Assembly (NCBI RefSeq): GCF_014635585.1
Contig: NZ_BMDC01000001.1
Location: 310,001-374,000 of the forward strand
Reading direction: 5' to 3'
Origin: Rothia aerolata
GTDB taxonomy: Bacteria; Actinomycetota; Actinomycetes; Actinomycetales; Micrococcaceae
DNA: 64,000 bases
Part shown: positions 8,528 through 17,343 of the stretch, one piece after another
Position numbering within the stretch: position 1 is the first letter of the stretch
How the letters are laid out: the number at the start of each line of letters is the position of its first letter
Made by a program: the position numbers and the translations under genes
The notes under the pieces: generated by a model
The model's input: the letters and a program-made list of their open reading frames with translations, nothing else
Database searches by the model: none
What the model was told of the DNA's origin: nothing

Positions 8528-11356
8528 ATGCCTAGTTACGCTGAACAGTACCAAGCTGCTAAACGCCGAGCCGCTCACGCAAATACAGCCCTTGGCGCCT
8601 TTGAAAAAACCCTCTCTTTTGATATGGACCCTTTCCAGGTTCAAGCCTGTGAGTCGGTAGAAGCGGGCCGGGCTGTCTTGGTTGCAGCGCCTACCGGGGC
8701 GGGTAAAACTCTGGTGGGGGAGTTCGCTATCTATCTTGCGCTGCGCCAGGGTAAGAAGGCTTTTTATACCACCCCAATCAAGGCGCTGAGCAACCAGAAG
8801 TACCACGATCTGGTGGAAATCTACGGCGAGAATTACGTGGGCCTGCTGACCGGTGATACCTCCATTAATTCTGAGGCACCGGTGGTGGTGATGACCACCG
8901 AGGTTCTGCGCAACATGCTCTACGCCGATTCCTCGACCCTGACCAATCTGGGCTATGTCGTGATGGATGAGGTGCACTACCTGGCTGACCGCTCCCGCGG
9001 AGCTGTGTGGGAAGAGGTCATCATCCACCTGCCCGAGCACATTTCGGTGGTCTCCCTTTCGGCAACGATTTCTAACGCTGAGGAGTTTGGTGCCTGGTTA
9101 GATACAGTGCGGGGAGCTACCGATGTGGTGGTCTCTGAGCACCGCCCCGTGCCCCTGTGGCAGCACGTGCTGGTGGGTAACCGGCTGGTGGATCTCTTTA
9201 TGGATGAGACCACCGTTGAAGAGACAGCTGATTTGCTGGATTCCTCTACCGACGAGGTGCCCGAGGTCAACCCCGAACTGATGCGCCTGCGCGACGCGCG
9301 GCGTCGTCCTCGTGCACCCCGCGATAACTTCAGGCGCGCGGGAAGGGGCAAAGGACGACGCGAGTCGGCTTATGCGCGCAAGCAGGACTCCCAGAGCTCC
9401 TCACTCAAGCCCTTCCGAGCTTCGCGACCGGCGATGATTCGGGCTCTAGACCGCGATGCGTTGTTGCCCGCTATCTGCTTCATTTTTTCCCGCTCGGGCT
9501 GCGATGCTGCGGTGGCCCAGTGCGTTGACGCTGACGTGCGGCTGACCACCGATGCAGAAGCACAGACTATCCGCGCCTACGTGGCAGAAGCCACCTCTGG
9601 TTTAGATACCAAGGATCTTTCGGTTCTGGGCTTCTATCAGTGGCGCGAGGGTCTGATTCGCGGAGTAGCTGCCCACCACGCCGGTCTGCTGCCGGTCTTC
9701 AAAGAGATTGTTGAAGCCCTCTTCTCTGAAGGTCTGGTCAAGATGGTTTTTGCCACCGAAACCCTGGCGCTGGGCATCAACATGCCGGCGCGGTCGGTGG
9801 TCTTGGAGAAGCTAACCAAGTTCAACGGTGAAACCCACGTTGATATTACTCCGGGGGAGTACACGCAGCTGACCGGCCGTGCTGGCCGCCGCGGTATCGA
9901 TATTGAGGGCCATGCGGTGGTGGTGTGGAAGCCGGGGCTGGAGCCCCAGCAGATTGCGGGCCTGGCGTCTAAGCGCACCTACCCGCTGAATTCCTCCTTC
10001 CGACCCACCTACAACATGAGTGCTAACCTGGTGGCCCAGTTCGGTGCCGAGCGCACCAAGAAGATTCTCGAGTCGTCTTTTGCCCAGTTCCAGGCCGATA
10101 AATCTGTGGTGGGCATTGCCCAGCGCGTACGGAAAAACGAGCGGGCGCTAGAGGGCTATGCCGAGTCAATGCAGTGCCACCTGGGCGATTTCTCCGAATA
10201 CGCTGCCCTACGCAGGGAGCTTAGCCAGCTCGAGAAAAAATCTGAAAAGGGTCGTAAGAAGTTTGAGCTCTCTCAGGCGGTCGCTTCAATTCACCAGCTT
10301 CTTCCCGGCGACGTCATTGAAATTCCCCACGGCCGCAATCGCGGTTATGCCGTGGTAATTGGACGTTCGGAGAACAATGCCGACCCGCGTCCACCGATTC
10401 TCACCGACCAGGCCCAGCTCCGCCGGCTGGACGCGCGGGACTTGGACGGCGCCGTCCAGCCCATTTCGAAGATTAAGGTGCCGAAAAAGTTCCAGGCCAA
10501 GACGCCCAAGGAACGTCGGGATATGGCATCGCGAATGCGGCAGGCGATTCATGACGGTCGTCCAGCCCGCGACGGTAGCCAGCAGGCCTGGTTTGACCGC
10601 AAAGAATCAAAGACCGAACGTGAGATCGCTGAGCTGAGAAAGAAGCTCAAAAGCCACCCTTGCCACGGTTGCTCAGACCGGGAGAACCATGCCCGCTGGG
10701 CAGAACGCTGGTGGAAGCTGGAGAAAGATACCGAGGGGCTGCGGCGGCAGATGGATCGCCGTACCAACACGATTGCCCAGGTTTTCCAGCGAATCTGCGA
10801 TCTGCTGGCTAGCTACGGCTACGTGGAAACGGGGGAGTCGGGCACCCTTGAGCTGACCGCCCGCGGCCAGAGCCTCCGCCGGGTCTACGGTGAGAAAGAC
10901 CTGCTGCTGTCGCTATGCCTGGAGGACCGTTTTCTTGACGGTCTTGACCCGGCTTCCACCGCCGCGGTGATTTCAGCCCTGGTTTTTGAGGCAAAACGCG
11001 ATGAAATTGGGATGCTGCGCAAGTACCCGCAGCGCTCGATGGAGCCTGCCATGATGACCCTCATTAAGCACTGGAGTAAGCTCACCGATGCCGAGGTAGC
11101 GCATAAACTTCCTGAAACTCCCGCCCCGGATTTCGGCATGGTCTGGCCCACCTATAAATGGGCACGAGGAAAGTCTCTGGCAGTAGCCATTGAAGATACC
11201 GATTTGGCTGCCGGCGACTTTGTGCGCTGGATCAAGCAGGTGATTGACGCGCTCGATCAGATTTCCCACGTTGCCCATCATGACGCCGCTTTGCGCACCC
11301 AGTGCGAAGCCGCCATAGAATTGTTGAGGCGCGGCGTGGTAGCAAGCCAGATTTAG
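8528..11356 (+). CDS. helY: DEVH-box Ski2/Mtr4-like RNA helicase HelY
   Basis: A 942-residue superfamily 2 helicase of the Ski2/Mtr4 type, predicted to unwind RNA with ATP. Visible motifs are APTGAGKT (Walker A, about 55-62), TTPIKALSNQK (Ia), the DEVH box (about 147-150), SATISN (III), and QLTGRAGRRGID (VI, about 446). A long C-terminal region of helical bundle type follows, with a small Cys pair (HPCHGCSDR) near residue 716. A basic, low-complexity stretch at about 255-290 interrupts the two RecA lobes. The neighbour tatC is the same as in mycobacteria, where the homologue is HelY. The ATG at 8528 lies 22 bases after tatC. Confidence 0.93.
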   Translation: MPSYAEQYQAAKRRAAHANTALGAFEKTLSFDMDPFQVQACESVEAGRAVLVAAPTGAGKTLVGEFAIYLALRQGKKAFYTTPIKALSNQKYHDLVEIYGENYVGLLTGDTSINSEAPVVVMTTEVLRNMLYADSSTLTNLGYVVMDEVHYLADRSRGAVWEEVIIHLPEHISVVSLSATISNAEEFGAWLDTVRGATDVVVSEHRPVPLWQHVLVGNRLVDLFMDETTVEETADLLDSSTDEVPEVNPELMRLRDARRRPRAPRDNFRRAGRGKGRRESAYARKQDSQSSSLKPFRASRPAMIRALDRDALLPAICFIFSRSGCDAAVAQCVDADVRLTTDAEAQTIRAYVAEATSGLDTKDLSVLGFYQWREGLIRGVAAHHAGLLPVFKEIVEALFSEGLVKMVFATETLALGINMPARSVVLEKLTKFNGETHVDITPGEYTQLTGRAGRRGIDIEGHAVVVWKPGLEPQQIAGLASKRTYPLNSSFRPTYNMSANLVAQFGAERTKKILESSFAQFQADKSVVGIAQRVRKNERALEGYAESMQCHLGDFSEYAALRRELSQLEKKSEKGRKKFELSQAVASIHQLLPGDVIEIPHGRNRGYAVVIGRSENNADPRPPILTDQAQLRRLDARDLDGAVQPISKIKVPKKFQAKTPKERRDMASRMRQAIHDGRPARDGSQQAWFDRKESKTEREIAELRKKLKSHPCHGCSDRENHARWAERWWKLEKDTEGLRRQMDRRTNTIAQVFQRICDLLASYGYVETGESGTLELTARGQSLRRVYGEKDLLLSLCLEDRFLDGLDPASTAAVISALVFEAKRDEIGMLRKYPQRSMEPAMMTLIKHWSKLTDAEVAHKLPETPAPDFGMVWPTYKWARGKSLAVAIEDTDLAAGDFVRWIKQVIDALDQISHVAHHDAALRTQCEAAIELLRRGVVASQI

Positions 11357-11377
11357 ACCAAGGTGAAGAGGTAAACC

Positions 11378-12439
11378 ATGACTCAAGCACACATGTTTTT
11401 CAACGGTTCGGTATTCAGCCCCGTAGATTCTTTTGCATCGGCAATGGTTTTTAAGGGGGATCAGGTGGAATGGGTTGGCCCCGATGTCTCTGCCGAATCT
11501 ATTCGAGACGACTCGATGACAACCACCGACCTTCACGACCAGCTGGTGGCCCCGGGTTTCGTGGCGGCCGGTCTTCCGATTGAGGATTCCGCGTCTGCCA
11601 AAGACCTAGCGGCCCGCCTGATTTCCCTCGGCTATACCGCAGCCACCCTCTACGTGGAGCCTGAGGTAGCGGATGAAGTAGACTCGGTCTTCCGGGCCGC
11701 GGGCTTGAAAACCTTTATCTACCTGATCGCAGACTCAGCCGATTTTTCCACCGAAAGCCGGGCCCACGGCGTCCTGATAGATCCTCTGAACGAGGACGCC
11801 GCCGCTCAAGTTCAGGCCGCCACCGCGGCTAAGCTGAAGGTGGCTTTTCTGGGGGCTAGCCCCGATCGGATCGACCGGGCTTTTGAGATGATCAGCGGTT
11901 ATGAGGGCCTGACCAAGCTCCGGGCAAGTTTCCGTATCGACGGTCTGGTTGAGGTCACTGATGAGCAGATTGCCCGTGCCCTGAAACTTTCGGTTTCTCT
12001 TGGGTTTGTCTCCCAGACTCGGGAGTCTAACGATTCGGTGCGCCGTTCGATTTCAGCAGGAGTTGCCACCGTTATCGGTGCCGACGCCGGAGCAAGTACA
12101 GCCGCTCTGGGCTGGGACTTGATTCGCTCCTTTGTGATTCGGCAGACCCCCGAAGACCAAATTTCTGCTCGTGGAGCCTTTAACGCCACCACCCGAGGGG
12201 CCTACCGGGCACTGGGGGAGGCCAACCCCGCTAGCGGCCAGCTAGCTCCCGGAGCACCCGCAGATTTTGCTATCTGGCAGGCGGCAGAACTGATTGTTCA
12301 GTCGGGCTCGGCAAGCCAGGTGATGTTTAGCGAAGATCCCCGCGGCCGCACCTCGGTGCTGCCGGCCCTCGATACAGATGATCAATCTGAACTCATGTCC
12401 CTGACCGTTGACGGTCAGACTGTTTACAGCAAATCATGA
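11378..12439 (+). CDS. Amidohydrolase-family protein lacking the metal-binding motif
   Basis: A 353-residue protein with the outline of an amidohydrolase. It has the small N-terminal beta part, DQLVAPGFVAAGLPIED where catalytic members have a PGFxDxHxH motif, a middle TIM-barrel part, and a good C-terminal end. That end holds GADAG at about 228, FNATTRGAYRALG and then GQLAPGAPADFAIW. The two metal-binding histidines are absent at residues 57-68, and no replacement HxH pair is seen, so metal-dependent hydrolysis is unlikely. It follows helY by 21 bases in the same direction, as intact amidohydrolase genes seem to in some relatives. The frame is intact and codon use is like its neighbours, so it looks maintained rather than decaying. 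Confidence 0.75.
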   Translation: MTQAHMFFNGSVFSPVDSFASAMVFKGDQVEWVGPDVSAESIRDDSMTTTDLHDQLVAPGFVAAGLPIEDSASAKDLAARLISLGYTAATLYVEPEVADEVDSVFRAAGLKTFIYLIADSADFSTESRAHGVLIDPLNEDAAAQVQAATAAKLKVAFLGASPDRIDRAFEMISGYEGLTKLRASFRIDGLVEVTDEQIARALKLSVSLGFVSQTRESNDSVRRSISAGVATVIGADAGASTAALGWDLIRSFVIRQTPEDQISARGAFNATTRGAYRALGEANPASGQLAPGAPADFAIWQAAELIVQSGSASQVMFSEDPRGRTSVLPALDTDDQSELMSLTVDGQTVYSKS

Positions 12440-12550
12440 CCAAATTCTCTGCCCCGAAAGTTCTGAAATGGCTTGGGGGTCAGAGAATAAATATATACTT
12501 GAATTCTGTTTTGTTCGTATTCTAAGAATCAGAAACCACAGGAGAAATCA

Positions 12551-13297
12551 ATGCGCGTGCTCACGGTTATTCCAACCTATAACGAAAAAGAGAATTTGCC
12601 CGTTGTAGTTGGCCGCCTGCGCGCTGCGGTACCCGACTGCGACATCCTGGTGGTCGATGACAGCAGCCCCGACGGAACCGGCGAAATCGCCGACCGTATG
12701 GCAGCTGAGGATTCCCACATCCACGTGCTGCACCGCACGGTCAAAGACGGCCTGGGTGGCGCCTATCTGGCAGGCTTCGACTGGGGCCTTGAAGCGGGCT
12801 ACGACGTTCTGGTGGAAATGGATGCCGACTGCTCCCACCAGCCCGAGCAGCTTCCGCTGCTGATTAAGGCGATTGAGGACGGCGCTGATTTGGCGATTGG
12901 TTCCCGCTACATTCCCGGTGGTAAAACCAGGAACTGGCCCGTGCACCGCCAGGTTCTCTCCCGTGGCGCCAACCTCTTTACCCGTATGGTGCTCGGCACT
13001 AAGATTCACGATATCACCGCGGGCTATCGCGCCTATCGCCGCGAGGCCCTGCAGCGCCTCAACCTTGAGGGTATTGACTCTAAGGGTTACGTCTTCCAGG
13101 TTGACCTGGCCTGGCGCTCAGAGCAGGCGGGCCTGAAAATCACAGAGGTTCCCATTACCTTCGTTGAACGAGAAATTGGAGACTCAAAGATGGACGGCAG
13201 CATCATCTTCGATTCCATGACCAAGGTGACCCGCTGGGGTCTAGTCTCCCGCGCGGGTAAGGCCCAGCAGCTGGTTCGAAAGTTCAGCAAGAAGTAA
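12551..13297 (+). CDS. Polyprenol monophosphomannose synthase (DPM1-like glycosyltransferase 2)
   Basis: Predicted to transfer mannose from GDP-mannose to polyprenyl phosphate, supplying the lipid-linked donor for lipoglycan and protein mannosylation. The 248-residue protein is a GT-A fold: [12 protein letters not shown] at residues 7-18, [12 protein letters not shown] for nucleotide binding, and [12 protein letters not shown] as the metal-binding DxD region. The DPM1-type helix [14 protein letters not shown] follows. There is no C-terminal membrane domain, so it is the Dpm1-only form, and no fused acyltransferase is present. AGGAG precedes the ATG. A bidirectional terminator closes the gene. 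Confidence 0.92.
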   Translation: MRVLTVIPTYNEKENLPVVVGRLRAAVPDCDILVVDDSSPDGTGEIADRMAAEDSHIHVLHRTVKDGLGGAYLAGFDWGLEAGYDVLVEMDADCSHQPEQLPLLIKAIEDGADLAIGSRYIPGGKTRNWPVHRQVLSRGANLFTRMVLGTKIHDITAGYRAYRREALQRLNLEGIDSKGYVFQVDLAWRSEQAGLKITEVPITFVEREIGDSKMDGSIIFDSMTKVTRWGLVSRAGKAQQLVRKFSKK

Positions 13298-13310
13298 TTG
13301 CTTAAACACG

Positions 13311-13345
13311 AAAGAGGGAGCAACCTCATGGTGCTCCCTCTTTTT
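13311..13345. terminator. Bidirectional terminator between the mannosyltransferase and rbpA
   Basis: A 15-bp stem AAAGAGGGAGCAACC with its near-complement, loop TCAT, followed by TTTTT on the plus strand. Two convergent genes end here. Confidence 0.85.
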
Positions 13346-13354
13346 AGGTTCTAC

Positions 13355-13693
13355 TTAGAGTGAGTGACGCTCACGGTAGTAGTCAATCCGCTTTTGAAGG
13401 GTCTCTTCGAGTTCCTCGATGCTACGGCGCTCAAGAAGCATATCCCAGTGGGTACGAGCGGGCTTTTCATTGGATTTCTCCTGCTCACCCTTGCCGTTGA
13501 CCAGATATGCCTCTTTACCAGACTTGGCGGTCCAGGTCTGAGGAATCTCAGCTTCCTGGGCAAAGGTCACGAATACACGTTCACCGTCTTCGGTGCGGTA
13601 CTCAACCCGCTGGCGAGGAGCCGGTTCAACACCCGCTTCGGTTTCCATAGACTGCGAACCAAGGCGCATGCCGCGAAGGCTGCGATCGCTCAT
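13355..13693 (-). CDS. rbpA: RNA polymerase-binding protein RbpA
   Basis: RbpA binds the principal sigma factor and the promoter to stabilise open complexes in actinobacteria. The 112-residue protein has the basic N-terminal tail, a core RVEYRTEDGERVFVTFA, and the near-invariant sigma-binding end RTHWDMLLERRSIEELEE. The zinc-binding cysteines of some homologues are absent, as in M. tuberculosis RbpA. A strong GGAGG site lies before the ATG. It is monocistronic, with its own terminator and a promoter-sized gap upstream. Confidence 0.95.
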   Translation of the reverse strand: MSDRSLRGMRLGSQSMETEAGVEPAPRQRVEYRTEDGERVFVTFAQEAEIPQTWTAKSGKEAYLVNGKGEQEKSNEKPARTHWDMLLERRSIEELEETLQKRIDYYRERHSL

Positions 13694-13804
13694 TATTTAT
13701 CCTCCAATAATTTGGCAAAACCTGTATAAGAAAACATCTCGGGTTGAGCGTTTATTCCAAAATCTCGAAAAGAATCAAAACCCCATTATAAAACACGGCT
13801 GATT

Positions 13805-14899
13805 TTACTCTGCCCTGTCAGACCGTGGTGTCTCTGACTCAAGGGGCACCTCAATACCGGTATCCAGCTTATCCAGGTTGGGGTTGAGGTCTTCTTCGGT
13901 GACCTTGATGATTCCGGTATCGAGAATGGCATCTTCTGCTGAGTTTGCTTCTGGGGTGGCGGGGGAGTCGCTATCATCGGGCTGGGGTTTCAGCGATGCC
14001 GGGTCAAAGGCATTGCCCAGACCTCGCAGGGCATCACCGAGTTCGGTGGGAATAAACCAGAGCTTGTTAGCATCACCCTCAGCTAGTTTGGGCAGTGTCT
14101 GCAGGTACTGGTAGGTCAGCAACTTATTAGAGGGGTTTGCTTTGTGGATTGCACTAAAGACCTTGTGCACGGCCTGAGCTTCACCGTCTGCCCGCAAAAT
14201 AGCTGCCTTAGCGTCACCTTCAGCGGTAAGAATCTGTGACTGCTTTTCACCTTCAGCTCGCAGAATAGCGGCACGGGAGTCGCCCTCAGCCGTCAAGATC
14301 TGAGACTGCTTTTCACCTTCTGCGGTGAGGATCGCCGCACGGCGATCCCGCTCAGCGCGCATCTGCTTTTCCATGGAATCCTGGATGGAGATGGGAGGCT
14401 GGATTTCCTTGATGTCCACACGGGAGACTCGAATGCCCCAGCGGCCGGTGGTGCTATCGAGGACTCCGCGCAGCTCAGCGTTAATCTGGTCGCGCGAGGT
14501 CAGGGTTTCTTCGAGGTTGAGTCCGCCGACGACGTTGCGCAGGGTAGCCGAGGTCAGCTCATCAACCGCCTGAATGTAGTTGGTAATCTCGTAGGTTGCT
14601 GCCTTGGGGTCGGTCACCTGAAAGTAGACCACGGTGTCGATTCCAACCACCAGGTTATCCTCGGTAATCACCGATTGAGCGGGAAAGGAGACCACCTGTT
14701 CACGCAGGTCAATCAGCGGCAGAACCCGGTCAATAAAGGGAACGGTAACGTGGAAACCGGGGTTCAAGGTGGTGTGGTATTTTCCCAGGCGTTCAACGAT
14801 ACCTGCCCGAGCCTGCGGGATAATGCGAACTGACTTCAGTAGCACGATAATCACGAAGATAATCAGTGCTAGTAAAACAATGGGCAGTGCCAGAGACAT
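13805..14899 (-). CDS. SPFH/band 7 membrane protein (stomatin/QmcA family)
   Basis: A membrane scaffold protein of the stomatin family. It has an N-terminal transmembrane helix (about 5-25), then an SPFH domain with RAGIVERLGKYHTTLNPGFH, and then a long helical arm. The arm contains five consecutive 11-residue units of the type AAILTAEGEKQ / SQILTAEGDSR, at residues 188-242, which suggests a hendecad coiled coil. I choose the ATG at 14899 because AAAGGA lies six bases before it; an upstream TTG at 14914 would add five residues. It is followed upstream on the same strand by an NfeD-like gene, the classic stomatin partner. The C-terminal 70 residues are acidic and disordered. Confidence 0.88.
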   Translation of the reverse strand: MSLALPIVLLALIIFVIIVLLKSVRIIPQARAGIVERLGKYHTTLNPGFHVTVPFIDRVLPLIDLREQVVSFPAQSVITEDNLVVGIDTVVYFQVTDPKAATYEITNYIQAVDELTSATLRNVVGGLNLEETLTSRDQINAELRGVLDSTTGRWGIRVSRVDIKEIQPPISIQDSMEKQMRAERDRRAAILTAEGEKQSQILTAEGDSRAAILRAEGEKQSQILTAEGDAKAAILRADGEAQAVHKVFSAIHKANPSNKLLTYQYLQTLPKLAEGDANKLWFIPTELGDALRGLGNAFDPASLKPQPDDSDSPATPEANSAEDAILDTGIIKVTEEDLNPNLDKLDTGIEVPLESETPRSDRAE

Positions 14900-14934
14900 G
14901 CTCATTCCTTTCAACTTAAGGTTGAGGTTTGTGT

Positions 14935-15384
14935 TTATTCGGGCTGGATATAGGCTGTTGCGCCGTCAATGCGCATTGCGGTGCCAAAAGTACCTTGAGG
15001 CAGAGGTTGAAACTCGGCCTCGGTCCGCGCCGTCCAGGTGTCGCCAGCTAGTCGAATCAGACCCTGGCGGGTAGTCACATCTTGGAGAATCTCAACGCGC
15101 TGGCCCAGTAAAGCCTCTGTATTCGTAGATATGTTCGGAGAATTGCGGTTAAGGCGTCTAACCAGCTTGGGTCGCAAGGTAAGCAGAAGAATCAGGCTGA
15201 TCGCCGCAAAAAGAACAATTTGAAGCGGTAAGCCGTTGATAAAGAAGGTTCCGATGGAGGTAAGCAGTGAAGCCACCGAGAGCATGAGGCAGAAAAAATC
15301 AAGGGAGAGCATCTCAATCACGGCAAAGATGAGGGCTGCAAGCACCCACAGTGCCCAGAGATTCTCGCTAAACCAGGTAATCAT
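14935..15384 (-). CDS. NfeD-like membrane protein
   Basis: A 149-residue short NfeD protein with two or three N-terminal transmembrane helices (about 10-75) and a C-terminal OB-fold beta domain. The OB part includes LLGQRVEILQDVTTRQGLIRLAGDTWTA-like strands, split here only for reading. NfeD proteins occur next to stomatin/SPFH genes and are thought to work with them in membrane organisation. The gene precedes the SPFH gene by 35 bases on the same strand, so the two form an operon. An AAAGGA site lies before the ATG. Confidence 0.85.
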   Translation of the reverse strand: MITWFSENLWALWVLAALIFAVIEMLSLDFFCLMLSVASLLTSIGTFFINGLPLQIVLFAAISLILLLTLRPKLVRRLNRNSPNISTNTEALLGQRVEILQDVTTRQGLIRLAGDTWTARTEAEFQPLPQGTFGTAMRIDGATAYIQPE

Positions 15385-15606
15385 GGGAGTCCTTTCATCG
15401 CTGGTGGGATGAAGTGGTAATGATTATCAGTTTACAGGCGGGATAGAGCGTAATTACTGACCAACTCAGGGATTACTAGTAAGCCGATAATCTACATTAT
15501 GTAAAGTAGTTCTTAAAAGAACTCCCCTCCGCGCCCTTAAGTTGGCCCTCGCTCCTGCTGATACTCTGTGAAGACAGAGATTGCATTTATCCCTCGAAAG
15601 GTTCCC

Positions 15607-16002
15607 ATGTCAGCTTCAAGCGCGTCGCAGGCTTCTCCAAGACCAGCACTTCATCCGGTACTAGCTTTTGTTCTCGACCTTCTACTGGTGCTTCTCTTCG
15701 TTGCAATCGGCAGAAAGTCCCACCAGGAAGATCTCGCTGGAACCTTGACCACCGCTTTGCCCTTCCTTCTTGCCCTAGTGCTTGGTTGGCTACTACCCCG
15801 GGTGCGAAGGAATCCAATCAGCCTCAAATCTTCTGGGCTCATCGTCTGGTTAATGACGGCGCTGGGTGGTCAGGTGCTTCGGGTCATTTTCGGCGGCACT
15901 ACTGAGCTCAGTTTTATTGTGGTGACCCTGCTGGTCACCGGCCTCTTCCTCCTCGGCTGGAGGGCGCTAGCTCGATTACTGCTTGCCAGGAAAAATAGGT
16001 AG
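15607..16002 (+). CDS. DUF3054 family membrane protein
   Basis: A 131-residue integral membrane protein with four predicted helices. It matches the DUF3054 pattern: an initial LAFVLDLLLVLLFVAIGRKSH segment, here quoted in part only as FVAIGRKSH, and a later GGQVLRVIFGG turn. Its function is unknown. The frame is open from 15568, but I choose the ATG at 15607 because GAAAGG lies just before it and the extra residues are not hydrophobic. It points away from the NfeD/SPFH operon and converges on trpD. Confidence 0.8.
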   Translation: MSASSASQASPRPALHPVLAFVLDLLLVLLFVAIGRKSHQEDLAGTLTTALPFLLALVLGWLLPRVRRNPISLKSSGLIVWLMTALGGQVLRVIFGGTTELSFIVVTLLVTGLFLLGWRALARLLLARKNR

Positions 16003-16050
16003 AAAATATCCCTCAGGTAAAGTTTCAGTCTTAACCTGAGGGATATTTTT
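16003..16050. terminator. Bidirectional terminator between DUF3054 and trpD
   Basis: A 16-bp perfect stem beginning AAAATATCCCTCAGGT, with loop AAAGTTTCAGTCTT and a run of T on both strands. Confidence 0.85.
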
Positions 16051-17097
16051 TTACTTGTCCTGAGTGAAGCTCTTCCACTTTTCAAGAACCCGGGCGGCGG
16101 AACCTGAGTCTATGGATTCTTCAGCCTGCTTGATAGCTGCGGTAAAACGCTGCAGGAAGGGCGTATCCGTCTTGTCCTTAAAGGCCACAATTGCTGCCGC
16201 TGCGTTGAGCACCACCGCATTCCGAATAAACCCTTGCTTGCCATTGAGGGTATCCAGGACCACCTGAGCATTATGGGTCGCATCTCCCCCACGCAAATCA
16301 TCGAGACTTCCCAAAGGTAGTCCAAAGTCCTTGGGAGAAATCTGATGCTCCTCGTATGTTTTGTTGTAGGTCTCCCAGACGGTGGAAGTTCCGGTAATAG
16401 TGATTTCATCGAGACCGTCGCTTCCTCTGAAAATCAGAGCATGGTCGCCTCGAGAAGCAAAGACCTGGGCAATCTTTTCGGCCATGGCGCCGTCTGCGAC
16501 TCCAATAGCCGAAGCCCGCACCTGGGCAGGGTTGGTCATGGGGCCCAAAAAATTAAAGGCGGTAGGCACGCCCAGCGACTTTCGCACCGGAGCCACGTGT
16601 TTCATAGAGGGGTGGAATACCTGAGAGAAGAGGAAAGTGATACCTGCCCGGTCAACACTTTCGGCAACCTTGACGATTGGCATTGAAAGGTTTACCCCCA
16701 GAGCTTCAAGCACATCAGCTGAACCTGAAGATGAACTTGAAGAACGATTGCCATGCTTGATAACGGGCACCCCGGCGCCAGCTATCACCAAAGATGCCAT
16801 GGTTGAAATATTGACGGTGTTCTGCATATCGCCACCGGTACCCACGATATCGACCGCATCTCGGGTCACGTTGATATCTTCAGCCTTCTCCAGCATTCCC
16901 TGGGCAAGGGCATTGAGTTCTTCTGGAGTTTCACCCTTAACATGAAGTGCAACAAGGAAAGCTCCAATAATGGCCTCAGAGGTCTCACCAGACATAATCT
17001 GATCCATGGCCCAGGAAATCTGGTGGGGCTCTAGATCTTTTCTAGCCACTAGGTCGTTGAGCAGCTCTTTCCAGGTGGAGGTAGTCGAAGTAGTCAT
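16051..17097 (-). CDS. trpD: Anthranilate phosphoribosyltransferase TrpD
   Basis: TrpD joins anthranilate to phosphoribosyl pyrophosphate, the second committed step of tryptophan synthesis. The 348-residue sequence carries the PRPP-binding VGTGGDMQNTVNIST (about residues 84-98), KHGNRSSSSSSGSADVLEALG, and the substrate region FHPSMKHVAPVRKSLG. Length is standard. It stands alone here, away from other trp genes, divergent from the ctaE-qcrCAB operon, an arrangement shared with several Micrococcales. No attenuator is evident upstream. Confidence 0.95.
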   Translation of the reverse strand: MTTSTTSTWKELLNDLVARKDLEPHQISWAMDQIMSGETSEAIIGAFLVALHVKGETPEELNALAQGMLEKAEDINVTRDAVDIVGTGGDMQNTVNISTMASLVIAGAGVPVIKHGNRSSSSSSGSADVLEALGVNLSMPIVKVAESVDRAGITFLFSQVFHPSMKHVAPVRKSLGVPTAFNFLGPMTNPAQVRASAIGVADGAMAEKIAQVFASRGDHALIFRGSDGLDEITITGTSTVWETYNKTYEEHQISPKDFGLPLGSLDDLRGGDATHNAQVVLDTLNGKQGFIRNAVVLNAAAAIVAFKDKTDTPFLQRFTAAIKQAEESIDSGSAARVLEKWKSFTQDK

Positions 17098-17214
17098 GCT
17101 CCGATTCTATTAGCCCCTGCACCTCTCCCCTGCTCCGTTTTGAAGTTTGGGAAAAATGACCTCTATATTTCAGGGCTTCGATGGATGAGCAGCGCGGGTT
17201 ACGCGATTTTTACA

Positions 17215-17225
17215 GACACCGTGTC
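17215..17225. promoter_or_regulatory. GACAC-C-GTGTC dyad upstream of ctaE
   Basis: A perfect 5+5 inverted repeat in the trpD-ctaE intergenic gap, about 124 bases before the chosen ctaE start. The same half sites recur upstream of ctaC at 26900-26910. Probable operator for an unidentified respiratory regulator. Confidence 0.45.
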
Positions 17226-17343
17226 GTTAGAGCAGATTTTTAATCCCTGCTATGTAGGGGTAATTGAGGTAATTTTCAACACGGAACCTAAATCAGGGTC
17301 TTTATAGTTGGCTGGCGGTCACTTTTATAGACATAATGTCTAT

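Noticed and set aside
14180-14340. Direct repeats as a CRISPR array
   Set aside because: The repeats are in frame inside the SPFH gene, have no unique spacers, and encode hendecads.
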